In this document: in pieces, positions 53,286-61,443 of the stretch
Numbering within the stretch: the stretch's first letter is position 1
How the letters are laid out: every line of letters begins with the position of its first letter
Assembly: GCF_030316885.1 (NCBI RefSeq)
Contig: NZ_JASZYQ010000001.1
Location: 1,054,001 to 1,118,000, forward strand
DNA: 64,000 bases
Reading direction: 5' to 3'
Source: Variovorax jilinensis
Lineage (GTDB): Bacteria > Pseudomonadota > Gammaproteobacteria > Burkholderiales > Burkholderiaceae_C
Made by a program: the position numbers and the translations under genes
The notes under the pieces: model-generated
The model's input: only the letters and a program-made list of their open reading frames with translations
Database searches by the model: none
Told to the model about the DNA's origin: nothing

Positions 53286-53312
53286 CCGCGCCGGCCGGGC
53301 GCCCTGCTTTTC
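53286..53312 (+). terminator. weak terminator-like hairpin after the response-regulator gene
   Basis: GCGCC (53288-53292), loop GGCCG and GGCGC (53298-53302) are followed by CCTGCTTTTC. The stem is short and the T-run broken, so it may end the response-regulator transcript only partly before the SDR gene. Confidence 0.35.
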
Positions 53313-53355
53313 TGATGTAAAACGCGTCGCGTCAACTTTCAGGAAAGCATCCAGC

Positions 53356-54276
53356 ATGAGCAGCACTATCGATTTCAAGGGTCGCGTCGCCATCGTCACG
53401 GGCGCCGGCGGCGGCCTCGGCCGCGAGCACGCCCTGGCCCTGGCCGCGCGAGGCGCCAAGGTCCTGGTCAACGATCTCGGCGGCGCGCGCGACGGCTCGG
53501 GCGGATCAGTCAGCGCCGCGCAGGCAGTGGTGGACGAGATTCGCGCGGCCGGCGGCGAAGCCATCGCCAACGGCGCGTCGGTCACCGACTTCGATGCCGT
53601 GCAGGCGATGGTCGCCCAGGCCGTGGAGGCCTGGGGCCGCGTCGACATCCTCGTGAACAACGCCGGCATCCTGCGCGACAAGAGCTTCGCGAAGATGGAG
53701 GTGGCCGACTTCCGCCTCGTGGTGGACGTTCACCTGATGGGTGCCGTGCATTGCACCAAGGCCGTCTGGCCGCACATGAACGCGCAGAAGTACGGGCGCA
53801 TCCTCATGACGACCTCGTCCTCGGGGCTCTACGGCAACTTCGGCCAGAGCAACTACGGCGCCGCCAAGATGGCGCTCGTGGGCCTGATGCAGACGCTCTC
53901 GATCGAGGGTGCGAAGAACGACATCCGCGTCAACTGCCTGGCGCCCACCGCGGCCACGCGCATGACCGAAGACCTGATGCCCGAGGCCGTGCTGAAGGCC
54001 TTGCGGCCGGAGGCCGTGGTGCCGGCCATGCTGGTGCTGGTGTCCGAAGGGGCGCCGAACCGCACCATCCTGTGCGCCGGCGCCGGCACCTTCGAGGCCG
54101 CGAACATCACGCTGACCGGCGGCAGCTGGATCGGCCTCGTGGCCGACGCCCCAGAACAGCTTGCGGCGCGCCTGGCCGAGGTGACCGATCGCTCGGGCGA
54201 GATCGTGCCGCAGAGCGGCGCCGCGCAGGGCAGCAACGAGGTCGGCAAGGCGATGGCCAACGCCGGCCAACGCTGA
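53356..54276 (+). CDS. SDR family NAD(P)-dependent 3-hydroxyacyl-CoA-type dehydrogenase
   Basis: A 306-residue short-chain dehydrogenase related to the N-terminal domain of MFE-2/17-beta-HSD4 (HSD17B4). The cofactor motif is TGAGGGLGREHALALA, with VLVNDLGG after it; NNAGILRDKSF and the catalytic SNYGAAK (Tyr-x-x-x-Lys) are clear. The extended C-terminus (LPSEG-like region with FEAANITLTGGSWIGL and a polar tail) is characteristic of the MFE-2-like bacterial members that oxidise 3-hydroxyacyl-CoA. Single gene convergent with the EF-hand gene, 7 nt apart. Confidence 0.87.
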   Translation: MSSTIDFKGRVAIVTGAGGGLGREHALALAARGAKVLVNDLGGARDGSGGSVSAAQAVVDEIRAAGGEAIANGASVTDFDAVQAMVAQAVEAWGRVDILVNNAGILRDKSFAKMEVADFRLVVDVHLMGAVHCTKAVWPHMNAQKYGRILMTTSSSGLYGNFGQSNYGAAKMALVGLMQTLSIEGAKNDIRVNCLAPTAATRMTEDLMPEAVLKALRPEAVVPAMLVLVSEGAPNRTILCAGAGTFEAANITLTGGSWIGLVADAPEQLAARLAEVTDRSGEIVPQSGAAQGSNEVGKAMANAGQR

Positions 54277-54283
54277 GCCCGAC

Positions 54284-56479
54284 CTAGCTCGCCTGCCGCA
54301 CCGCGCCCGGCGGCGCGTGCTGCAGCGCCGAAGGCAGGCGCGCATCGAGGAGGCCGAACTGCCACACCAGCAGCGTGGCCACCGCGACCAGCGCCAGCGC
54401 GGCGAGCGCGGTCGCAAGGCCGCGCCGATCGGCGAAGGGGTCGTGGAGGATGCGGCTCGCGCGGCGCGGGACCTGCGCCGTCTTCGACAGCGAGGCGCCG
54501 AGCCGGACGTTGACCTTCATGCGGCCGTTGATGGCCCAGCCGCTGGCGTCGAGGATCGGGCCCAGGCTGCGCTGATGCAGCTTGAGCCAGGCGATCAGCA
54601 TGCTGGGTCCCGAGATCGCGAGCACCATGCCGACGATCGCGATCGGTATCCACTGGCCGAGGTCGATGAACTTGCTGAACAGCGCCACCAGCACTGCGCT
54701 GATGCTGCCCATCGCGACGCCGATCGCAGCCACCGTGCCGACGTCGATGCGGCCCTGAGGAAGCGGCCGGATTGCAGGAGCAGCCGCCGGTGCGGCCACC
54801 GCGGCGCCGGCAGGCGGCGGCGCGCCCGCATGGGCCAGTGTGCTCGCGAGCGTTCCGAGCGTGCCCTGCGCACTGGCCTCGCTCGCCGCGGCACGCTTGG
54901 CCACCTGCTCCTCGATCATGCGGACGAACTTCTTGTAGGGCGAGAAGAAGGCCTGCGCCACGCTGGTCGGGTTCTCGATCAGGCGCGTGATGGTGGCATC
55001 CCAGTCATGGCCCTGGCGGTCGTAGAAGAGGCCGTTGCGGCCGACGAAGAGGAAGTCGACGTCGCCGGCCGTGAAGGCCGCGACGATGCCCATCTTGCGG
55101 CCCTCGCGCGTGCATTCGCAATAAGCCAGACAGGTCTTGGCGAGGCCCGCCAAGACTGCGTGCTGCTTGGCATCGGCGACCTGCACGGTGAGATCGCAGC
55201 TGCGACCGTCCAGGTACAGCGTTCCGGCCTGGAAGATCGCACCGACCCGGCGGTAGAAGTCGCTGAACGAGACGAAGTTGTTCAGCAGGCGCACGAGGTC
55301 GCGCTTGAAGCGCAGCAGCTTCTCGAGGTCGACCAGCCGGGCGTTGTGGCGCTCGACGCTCTCGTCCTCGGCAATCAGCGCCATCAGCGCCCCGCGCGTG
55401 TCGAGCAGTGTGGCGATGGCATCGACATCCTCGCCCGCCAGCGCACTGGCAGGCTTGCGTTCGAGCCACTGCTGGCTCGGTTCCAGCCGTTGCAGCAGGT
55501 CGTTCCACGCAGCCTCGTCGAGCACCTCGAGCGTGTCGCCGAGCACCGGCGCAACCGCCTGCTCGTGCAAGGCATCGAGCGCGTCGGCCCAGGCCGGGTT
55601 GGCGCCCTCGCGCAGCGGCAGGCTGCGTCCGGGCCGGATCGCGGCCAGGGGCAGGGCGGCAATGCCGTCGGTCTGCAGGTGAAGCGACTGCGCACCGAGC
55701 GCCTCGTAGTTCTCGCTCGAGGCATTGAGGGCGGCCACGGCCTGCGGATCGAAGGCAGCGACACGGCAGCGCGCGAAGAAGTCGTCGACCTTTTCGCGCA
55801 CCGCATTCACGGCCTCGGCGGCGGCGAGCAGCACGGGGTCGTGCCCACCCGGCGCACCTTCGCCGGCATGCCACGCACGAAGCGCCTCGGCCTCGGCGAA
55901 GAAGGCCTCGGCGCGCATGCGGTCGATGCCGTCGATGCCGTTGCGGTCCTTCACGCTGCCGTGGGTCTGCACGATGCGAAGCAGGGTCGCGCGCACGGCC
56001 GCATCGTCCTTCGAGGTCTCGGGCGTGACGACGCCGTCGCCATTGAAGCGCATGGCGGTCAGCAGCTCGGTGCGCTGCACGACGTCGGCGAGCGCGATCA
56101 TCTCGGCCCCTTCCTTGCCGGCCAGCGCGAGCACGCGTCGCGCCTCGTCCGCCAGCGTGATCGTCTCGTCGGGCTCGTCGGCGATGTCGGTGAGGGCGAT
56201 CGCGTCGCTGCCTTCCATGAGGACGTCGGGATCGCGCAGGCGGGCGCAGGTCCATCGGCATGCCGCGATCAGCTCGGGCGCCCGGATGCGGCCGTCATGG
56301 TCGGTGTCGATCAGGTCGAGCGTGCGGGTGTCGAATTCCAGGCCGCGCGTGGGGCATGCCAGGGCCACCCACAGCTTCTGGTCGAGTTCGCCGATGTGGC
56401 GGACATCGGCGCCGTTGCGGATCACGACCTGGTCGACGCCTCCGGCTCGAAAGAACTGCCACTGATGTTGCTCCGACAT
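54284..56479 (-). CDS. large EF-hand-containing membrane protein of unknown function
   Basis: A 731-residue protein I cannot assign to a named family. Residues 58-69 form a canonical EF-hand calcium loop (D58, D60, D62, G63, E69 in DTDHDGRIRAPE), and a degenerate second loop lies near 146-154 (FNGDGVVTPE). A long, mostly helical central region (about 160-540) has Trp- and Cys-containing stretches (KTCLAYCECTREGRKMG; VDFLFVGRNGLFYDRQGHDWDATI). An Ala/Pro-rich linker leads to three hydrophobic helices near 590-612, 618-640 and 690-715. So calcium-binding parts precede a C-terminal membrane anchor. It is cotranscribed with the HPF-like gene 13 nt upstream. Confidence 0.78.
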   Translation of the reverse strand: MSEQHQWQFFRAGGVDQVVIRNGADVRHIGELDQKLWVALACPTRGLEFDTRTLDLIDTDHDGRIRAPELIAACRWTCARLRDPDVLMEGSDAIALTDIADEPDETITLADEARRVLALAGKEGAEMIALADVVQRTELLTAMRFNGDGVVTPETSKDDAAVRATLLRIVQTHGSVKDRNGIDGIDRMRAEAFFAEAEALRAWHAGEGAPGGHDPVLLAAAEAVNAVREKVDDFFARCRVAAFDPQAVAALNASSENYEALGAQSLHLQTDGIAALPLAAIRPGRSLPLREGANPAWADALDALHEQAVAPVLGDTLEVLDEAAWNDLLQRLEPSQQWLERKPASALAGEDVDAIATLLDTRGALMALIAEDESVERHNARLVDLEKLLRFKRDLVRLLNNFVSFSDFYRRVGAIFQAGTLYLDGRSCDLTVQVADAKQHAVLAGLAKTCLAYCECTREGRKMGIVAAFTAGDVDFLFVGRNGLFYDRQGHDWDATITRLIENPTSVAQAFFSPYKKFVRMIEEQVAKRAAASEASAQGTLGTLASTLAHAGAPPPAGAAVAAPAAAPAIRPLPQGRIDVGTVAAIGVAMGSISAVLVALFSKFIDLGQWIPIAIVGMVLAISGPSMLIAWLKLHQRSLGPILDASGWAINGRMKVNVRLGASLSKTAQVPRRASRILHDPFADRRGLATALAALALVAVATLLVWQFGLLDARLPSALQHAPPGAVRQAS

Positions 56480-56492
56480 TCGTGCGGCGCCC

Positions 56493-56852
56493 TCATTCGA
56501 GCGCCGCGTCGGCGTCCTTGCGGATCGAGTCGCGGTCGCGGTGGTCGAGGAGCCGGCCCAGCGTGCTGTCGAGCGAGCGCTTGAGCTTGTCCGAGGCTCC
56601 CCGGAAGGCCTCGTCGATGGTGGCGCCGTCGTGGCTGACGGCCAGGGGCTGATGGCCCGCGAGCCGCGCCTCCATGGTGCAGCGCTTGTCGGCGGCGCCG
56701 CCGCGGCGGCTGTTCTCGTCGCTCAGGTGGATCTCGACCCGCGTCACCTCGCCCGCGAAGCGCGACAGGTTCTGGCGCATCTCGCCATCGGCCCATTGTT
56801 CGAGTGTTTCCTTGTTCTCGATGCCGTTGCTGGTGTTGACCTGGATCTGCAT
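56493..56852 (-). CDS. HPF/RaiA family ribosome-associated protein
   Basis: A 119-residue protein with the beta-alpha-beta-beta-beta-alpha plan of ribosome hibernation factors: MQIQVNTSNGIENKETLEQW, VTRVEIHLSDENSRRGG, DKRCTMEARLAGHQPLAVSHDGATIDEAFRGASDKLKRSLD. The typical HPF helix with basic residues (SDKLKRSLDSTLGRLLDHRDR) is present. It would bind the decoding centre of idle ribosomes, but the N-terminus differs from canonical HPF, so it may have a variant role. It precedes the EF-hand gene by 13 nt on the same strand. Confidence 0.8.
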   Translation of the reverse strand: MQIQVNTSNGIENKETLEQWADGEMRQNLSRFAGEVTRVEIHLSDENSRRGGAADKRCTMEARLAGHQPLAVSHDGATIDEAFRGASDKLKRSLDSTLGRLLDHRDRDSIRKDADAALE

Positions 56853-57016
56853 GGAATTCCCTTCTTTCGGTGCGAGTCGTACGAGTCCTCACTGTGCGCC
56901 CTCGGGACGCCGGCGTGCGTAAGCATTTGGGCAAAGTGGTCGAGGTCGGAATGACCACATGCGCGTCCCGGCGACAATCGGACCTGCGATTTGCAAGAAA
57001 GTGAAAGAGTTTTCCG

Positions 57017-57985
57017 ATGGCCATCCAGTGGTTCCCCGGTCACATGCACCTGACCCAGAAGGCCATTGCCGAGCGGATCAAGGACATCGACGTCGTGATC
57101 GAGCTGCTCGACGCCCGGCTGCCGGGCTCGAGCGCCAATCCCATGCTGGCCGAGCTGACCGGTCACAAGCCGGGGCTGAAGGTGCTCAACAAGCAGGACC
57201 TGGCCGACCCCGAGCGCACCGCACTCTGGCTTGCGCACTACAACGCCTTGCCCGACACGCGCGCCATCGGCCTCGACGCCAGCCTGACCACGCCTGCGCG
57301 CCAGCTGATCGAGGCCTGCCATGCGCTGGCGCCGTCGCGCGGCGGCATGGCGAAGCCGATGCGGGTGCTGATCTGCGGCATTCCCAACGTCGGCAAGTCG
57401 ACCCTCATCAACACGCTGACCGGCAGCCGCAAGGCCAAGACCGGCGACGAGGCCGGCATCACCAAGCTCGAGCAGCGCATCGTGCTGGCCGACGACTTCT
57501 ATCTCTGGGACACGCCCGGCATGCTGTGGCCGCGCATCATCGTGGCGCGCAGCGGCTTCAACCTGGCGGCCAGCGGCGCCATCGGGCGCAATGCCTTCGA
57601 CGAGGAGGAGGTCGCGCTCGAACTGCTGGCCTACCTCAAGGGCCACTACGCGGGCCTGATCGAAGCCCGCTTCAAGATCGATCCCATCGGCGCGGCCACC
57701 GAAGACGAGGTGCTGGATGCCATCGGCCGCAAGCGCGGCGCGTTGCTGGGACGCGGCCGCGTCAACCTGCAGAAGGCGGCCGAGATCGTGATGAACGAGT
57801 TCCGCAGCGGCAACATCGGCCGCATCACGCTCGAGACGCCCGACGAGTTCGCCCGGTGGCTCGCAGCCGGCCAGCATGCCGATGCCGAGCGCGCGGCGAA
57901 GAAGGCGGCGCGCGGGCGCAAGAAGGGCTCGGGCCGGCGCGAGGACGCATCGGCACCGCCGGACCCCGAAGCCGCGCCCGACTAG
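57017..57985 (+). CDS. ylqF: ribosome biogenesis GTPase YlqF/RbgA
   Basis: A 322-residue circularly permuted GTPase: the G4 motif LNKQDLAD comes first (near residue 58), then the P-loop GIPNVGKST (near 121) and DTPGM (near 170). IQWFPGHMHLTQKAIAERIKDIDVVIELLDARLPGSSANP is the diagnostic N-terminus. The C-terminal helical part ends in a basic, Lys/Arg-rich tail. It assists late 50S ribosomal subunit assembly. Divergent from the HPF-like gene (164-nt gap that contains GTGGTC/GACCAC arms near 56936-56958). The RBS is GAAAGAG before ATG 57017. Confidence 0.93.
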   Translation: MAIQWFPGHMHLTQKAIAERIKDIDVVIELLDARLPGSSANPMLAELTGHKPGLKVLNKQDLADPERTALWLAHYNALPDTRAIGLDASLTTPARQLIEACHALAPSRGGMAKPMRVLICGIPNVGKSTLINTLTGSRKAKTGDEAGITKLEQRIVLADDFYLWDTPGMLWPRIIVARSGFNLAASGAIGRNAFDEEEVALELLAYLKGHYAGLIEARFKIDPIGAATEDEVLDAIGRKRGALLGRGRVNLQKAAEIVMNEFRSGNIGRITLETPDEFARWLAAGQHADAERAAKKAARGRKKGSGRREDASAPPDPEAAPD

Positions 57986-58080
57986 GCGCCGCAAGGGCGC
58001 CTGCAGGAATCCGGGCGCCGGCCTATGCTCGCGGGCTGCCCGCGCCGCGTGCCGGGCTTCCCCAACCAAGGAGTTCCTGC

Positions 58081-59124
58081 ATGCGACACCATTCCCTCGG
58101 CCGCACCGGCCTGTTCGTTTCCGAGCTCTGCCTGGGCACCATGACCTTCGGCGGCAGCGACGGCATCTGGAGCCAGATCGGCGACCTGCAGCAGGCCGAC
58201 GCCGAACGGCTCGTGGGTCAGTCGCTCGATGCCGGCATCAACTTCATCGACACCGCGGACATCTATTCGGGCGGCGAGTCGGAGCGGATCACGGGCCGGG
58301 CCTTGCGCAACCTCAAGGTGCCGCGCGAGCAGGTCGTGATCGCGACCAAGGTCTTCGGCGAGGCGGGCCCCGGCCCCAACATGCGCGGGGCCTCCCGCGG
58401 CCACATCATGGACGGCGTGAAGGCCAGCCTGCAGCGCCTGCAGCTCGACCACATCGACCTTTACCAGATCCACGGTTTCGACCCGGCGACGCCGATCGAG
58501 GAGACGGTGCGGGCGCTCGACCAGCTGGTGCGCCACGGCCACGTGCGCTACGTGGGCGTGTCGAACTGGGCGGCCTGGCAGATCGCCAAGGCGCTCGGCA
58601 TCTCCGAGCGGCTCGGCCTCGCGCGCTTCGAATCGCTGCAGGCCTACTACACCGTCGCCGGGCGCGACCTGGAGCGCGAGCTGATCCCTATGCTGCAGAG
58701 CGAAGGCCTGGGGCTGATGGTCTGGAGTCCGCTCGCGGGCGGCCTGCTGAGCGGCAAGTACGGGCGCGAGCAGCAGGGCGAGACCGGCAGCCGGCGCGTG
58801 AGCTTCGATTTCCCGCCGGTCGACAAGGAACGGGCCTGGGACTGCGTCGACGCCATGCGCCCGATCGCCGAGGCGCGCGGCGTCTCGGTCGCGCAGGTGG
58901 CGCTGGCCTGGCTGCTGCATCAGCCGCAGGTGACCAGCGTCATCGTCGGCGCCCGCCGTCCCGAGCAGCTGGCCGACAACCTCGCGGCCACGGCGCTCGC
59001 GCTCGACGCCGGCGAGCTGGCGCAGATCGATGCCGCCAGCCGCCTGCCGGCCGAATACCCGGGCTGGATGTTCGCGCGCCAGGGCGAGAACCGCCGCAAG
59101 CAGCTGGCCGAACGCCGCGCCTGA
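58081..59124 (+). CDS. aldo/keto reductase
   Basis: A 347-residue AKR. The catalytic tetrad is D57 (FIDTADIY), Y62, K90 (IATKVF) and H131 (YQIHG). The sequence GLFVSELCLGTMTFGG at the start and VSVAQVALAWLLHQPQVTSVIVGARRPEQL near the end suit the AKR11/12 or YajO-type branch. It reduces aldehydes or ketones with NADPH; the physiological substrate is unknown. ATG 58081 follows AAGGAG. Single gene 95 nt after ylqF. Confidence 0.92.
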   Translation: MRHHSLGRTGLFVSELCLGTMTFGGSDGIWSQIGDLQQADAERLVGQSLDAGINFIDTADIYSGGESERITGRALRNLKVPREQVVIATKVFGEAGPGPNMRGASRGHIMDGVKASLQRLQLDHIDLYQIHGFDPATPIEETVRALDQLVRHGHVRYVGVSNWAAWQIAKALGISERLGLARFESLQAYYTVAGRDLERELIPMLQSEGLGLMVWSPLAGGLLSGKYGREQQGETGSRRVSFDFPPVDKERAWDCVDAMRPIAEARGVSVAQVALAWLLHQPQVTSVIVGARRPEQLADNLAATALALDAGELAQIDAASRLPAEYPGWMFARQGENRRKQLAERRA

Positions 59125-59251
59125 ATGCGGAGGCGCGGCGGCCTGCCGGCCGCATCCTTGTGGCGACTTTAGGGTTGTCACTCTCCAGGGGGCGGGGTGG
59201 TTTCGCTTATGTTCGTCAGGCATTTCACCCCCCAAATCTGGAGACATTTCG

Positions 59252-60481
59252 ATGCTCGTGCGTTTCAAGCTTCTTGCGGTGGCCGGCGCCATCGCCTTTT
59301 CCGCCGGCGCCTTCGCTGCCGATCCGATCAAGATCGGCGTCGACGGCCCGTTCACCGGCGGTTCGTCCTCGATGGGCGTCAGCATGCGCGACGGCGTTCG
59401 CCTCGCGGCCGAGGAAATCAACAAGAGCGGCGGCGTGCTGGGCCGTCCGATCCTGCTGGTGGAGCGCGACGACGAAGCCAAGAACGAGCGCGGCGTGCAG
59501 ATCGCCCAGGAATTCATCAACAAGGAAAAGGTCGTGGCCGTGGTCGGCTACATCAACACCGGCGTCGCGCTGGCGTCGCAGCGCTTCTTCCAGGAAGCCA
59601 AGATCCCGGTGATGAACAACGTCGCGACCGGCTCGATCATCACGCGCCAGTTCGACAAGGAGCCCGACAACTACGTGTTCCGCAATGCCGCGCACGACAG
59701 CATCCAGGCGCCGATGATCGTGCAGGAGGCGGTGACCCGCCGCGGCTACAAGAAGGTCGCGATCCTGGCCGACTCGACCAACTACGGCCAGCTCGGCCGC
59801 GAAGACCTCGAGAAGGCGCTCAAGGCCAAGGGCATCACGCCCGTCGCGGTCGAGAAGTTCAACATCAAGGACGTCGACATGACGGCCCAGTTGCTCAAGG
59901 CCAAGGAAGCCGGCGCCGAAGCCGTGCTGACCTACGGCATCGGCCCCGAGCTGGCCCAGATCGCCAACGGCATGACCAAGCTGGGCTGGAAGGTGCCGAT
60001 CATCGGCAGCTGGACGCTCTCGATGGCCAACTTCATCGACAACGCAGGCCCCGGCGGCGACGGTGCGCGCATGCCGCAGACCTTCATCCAGGAAGGCACG
60101 ACGCCCAAGCGCAAGGAGTTCATCGCGAGCTACCTCAAGACCTTCAAGCCCAAGAACGACCGCATCGACTCGCCGGTGTCGGCGGCGCAGGGCTACGACT
60201 CCATCTACCTGCTGGCCGCCGCGATGAAGCAGGCCAACAGCACCGAAGGCCCGAAGATCAAGGCCGCGCTGGAAGACCTGCAGGCACCGGTCGCGGGCGT
60301 GGTCACGACCTACAACAAGCCCTTCTCGAAGACCGACCATGACGCGATCACGGCCAACATCCCGGTGTTCGGCGAAGTCAAGGGCGGGCGCGTGGTGTAT
60401 GCCAACCCCGACGACATGAAGAATGCCGCACAGGTCCGCGTGAAGGACGTGGCGGCCAACGACGCCCTGCTGAAGCAGTAA
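59252..60481 (+). CDS. branched-chain amino-acid-type ABC transporter substrate-binding protein
   Basis: A 409-residue periplasmic protein of the LivK/type I binding-protein family. The signal peptide (LLAVAGAIAFSAGAFAAD) would be cleaved after AFA near residue 22. DPIKIGVDGPFTGGSSSMG, LAAEEINKSGGVLGRPI and VVGYINTGVAL form the ligand-binding lobes. The ATG is preceded by TGGAGACATTTCG. The ligand may be branched-chain amino acids, but close relatives carry amides, urea or aromatic acids. A strong hairpin follows after its stop, before livH. Confidence 0.9.
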   Translation: MLVRFKLLAVAGAIAFSAGAFAADPIKIGVDGPFTGGSSSMGVSMRDGVRLAAEEINKSGGVLGRPILLVERDDEAKNERGVQIAQEFINKEKVVAVVGYINTGVALASQRFFQEAKIPVMNNVATGSIITRQFDKEPDNYVFRNAAHDSIQAPMIVQEAVTRRGYKKVAILADSTNYGQLGREDLEKALKAKGITPVAVEKFNIKDVDMTAQLLKAKEAGAEAVLTYGIGPELAQIANGMTKLGWKVPIIGSWTLSMANFIDNAGPGGDGARMPQTFIQEGTTPKRKEFIASYLKTFKPKNDRIDSPVSAAQGYDSIYLLAAAMKQANSTEGPKIKAALEDLQAPVAGVVTTYNKPFSKTDHDAITANIPVFGEVKGGRVVYANPDDMKNAAQVRVKDVAANDALLKQ

Positions 60482-60496
60482 CCGCGCTGATGCGCC

Positions 60497-60533
60497 GGCG
60501 CCGCCCTGGGTCCTGCCCGCGGCGGCGCCTTTT
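60497..60533 (+). terminator. terminator-like hairpin between the binding-protein gene and livH
   Basis: GGCGCCGCC (60497-60505) and GGCGGCGCC (60521-60529) form a perfect 9-bp stem with a 15-nt loop, directly followed by TTTT (60530-60533). It lies 15 nt past the binding-protein stop and 28 nt before livH, so it probably ends or attenuates most transcripts, giving more binding protein than membrane subunits. Confidence 0.7.
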
Positions 60534-60560
60534 CATGTCCAAAGCCATGCGGAAACCGCC

Positions 60561-61436
60561 ATGCAAATCCTGACCCAACTTATCTTCAGCGGCATTGCGC
60601 TGGGCATGATCTATGCCGTCATCGCCTTCGGCTATCAGCTCACCTTCGCCACTTCGGACACACTCAATTTCGGCCAGGGCGATGCGCTGATGCTCGGCGC
60701 CCTGGTCGGCCTCACGCTCGTCACGCTGGGCGTGAACTACTGGCTCATGATCCCGATCGTCTGCCTGTTCGGCGCGATCCAGGGCGCCGTGGTGGAGCGC
60801 ATCGGCGTGCGGCCCGCCATCAAGATCAAGTCGGAGTTCGGCTGGATCATGTCGACCATCGCGCTCGGCATCATCTTCAAGAACGTGGCCGAGAACGTCT
60901 GGGGCCGCGACGACCTCAAGTTCCCGTCGCCGCTGCCGGAAGCGCCGATCAAGTTCCTCAACGCCAACGTGCTGCCGATGGAAATCCTCGTGGTGGTCGG
61001 CGCCGTCCTCATGATGCTGGCGGTGGAAGTGTTCAACCGCCGCTCGATCTACGGCAAGGCCGTGGTCGCGACCTTCAACGACCGCGACGCGGCCAAGCTG
61101 ATGGGCATCAACACCGGGCTCGTGATCACCTTCTCGTACGCGCTGTCGTCGATGACCGCCGCCTTCGCTGGCGTGCTGATCGCGCCGCTGACGCTGACCG
61201 GCGCCACCATGGGCGCGGTGCTGGGCCTCAAGGCCTTCGCGGTGGCGATCATCGGCGGGCTGACCAGCGGCATGGGCATCATCCTGGGCGGCATCATCCT
61301 CGGCATCGCCGAGACCACCACGGGCTTCTACCTGAGCACCGGCTACAAGGACGTTCCCGGCCTGGTGCTGCTGCTGATCGTGCTGGCGGTTCGTCCGGCC
61401 GGCCTGTTCGGCAAGACTGCGATCAAGAAGGTCTGA
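60561..61436 (+). CDS. livH: branched-chain amino-acid ABC transporter permease LivH
   Basis: A 291-residue inner-membrane permease. The first helix begins ILTQLIFSGIALGMIYAVIAFGYQL and the FGQGDALMLGALVGLTL stretch is typical of LivH; GKAVVATFNDRDAAKLMGINT is its ATPase-docking loop. Eight or so hydrophobic segments are present, as expected. It starts 79 nt after the binding-protein gene, past the terminator-like hairpin, and 7 nt before the fused gene. Confidence 0.9.
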   Translation: MQILTQLIFSGIALGMIYAVIAFGYQLTFATSDTLNFGQGDALMLGALVGLTLVTLGVNYWLMIPIVCLFGAIQGAVVERIGVRPAIKIKSEFGWIMSTIALGIIFKNVAENVWGRDDLKFPSPLPEAPIKFLNANVLPMEILVVVGAVLMMLAVEVFNRRSIYGKAVVATFNDRDAAKLMGINTGLVITFSYALSSMTAAFAGVLIAPLTLTGATMGAVLGLKAFAVAIIGGLTSGMGIILGGIILGIAETTTGFYLSTGYKDVPGLVLLLIVLAVRPAGLFGKTAIKKV

Positions 61437-61443
61437 GCTGCAC

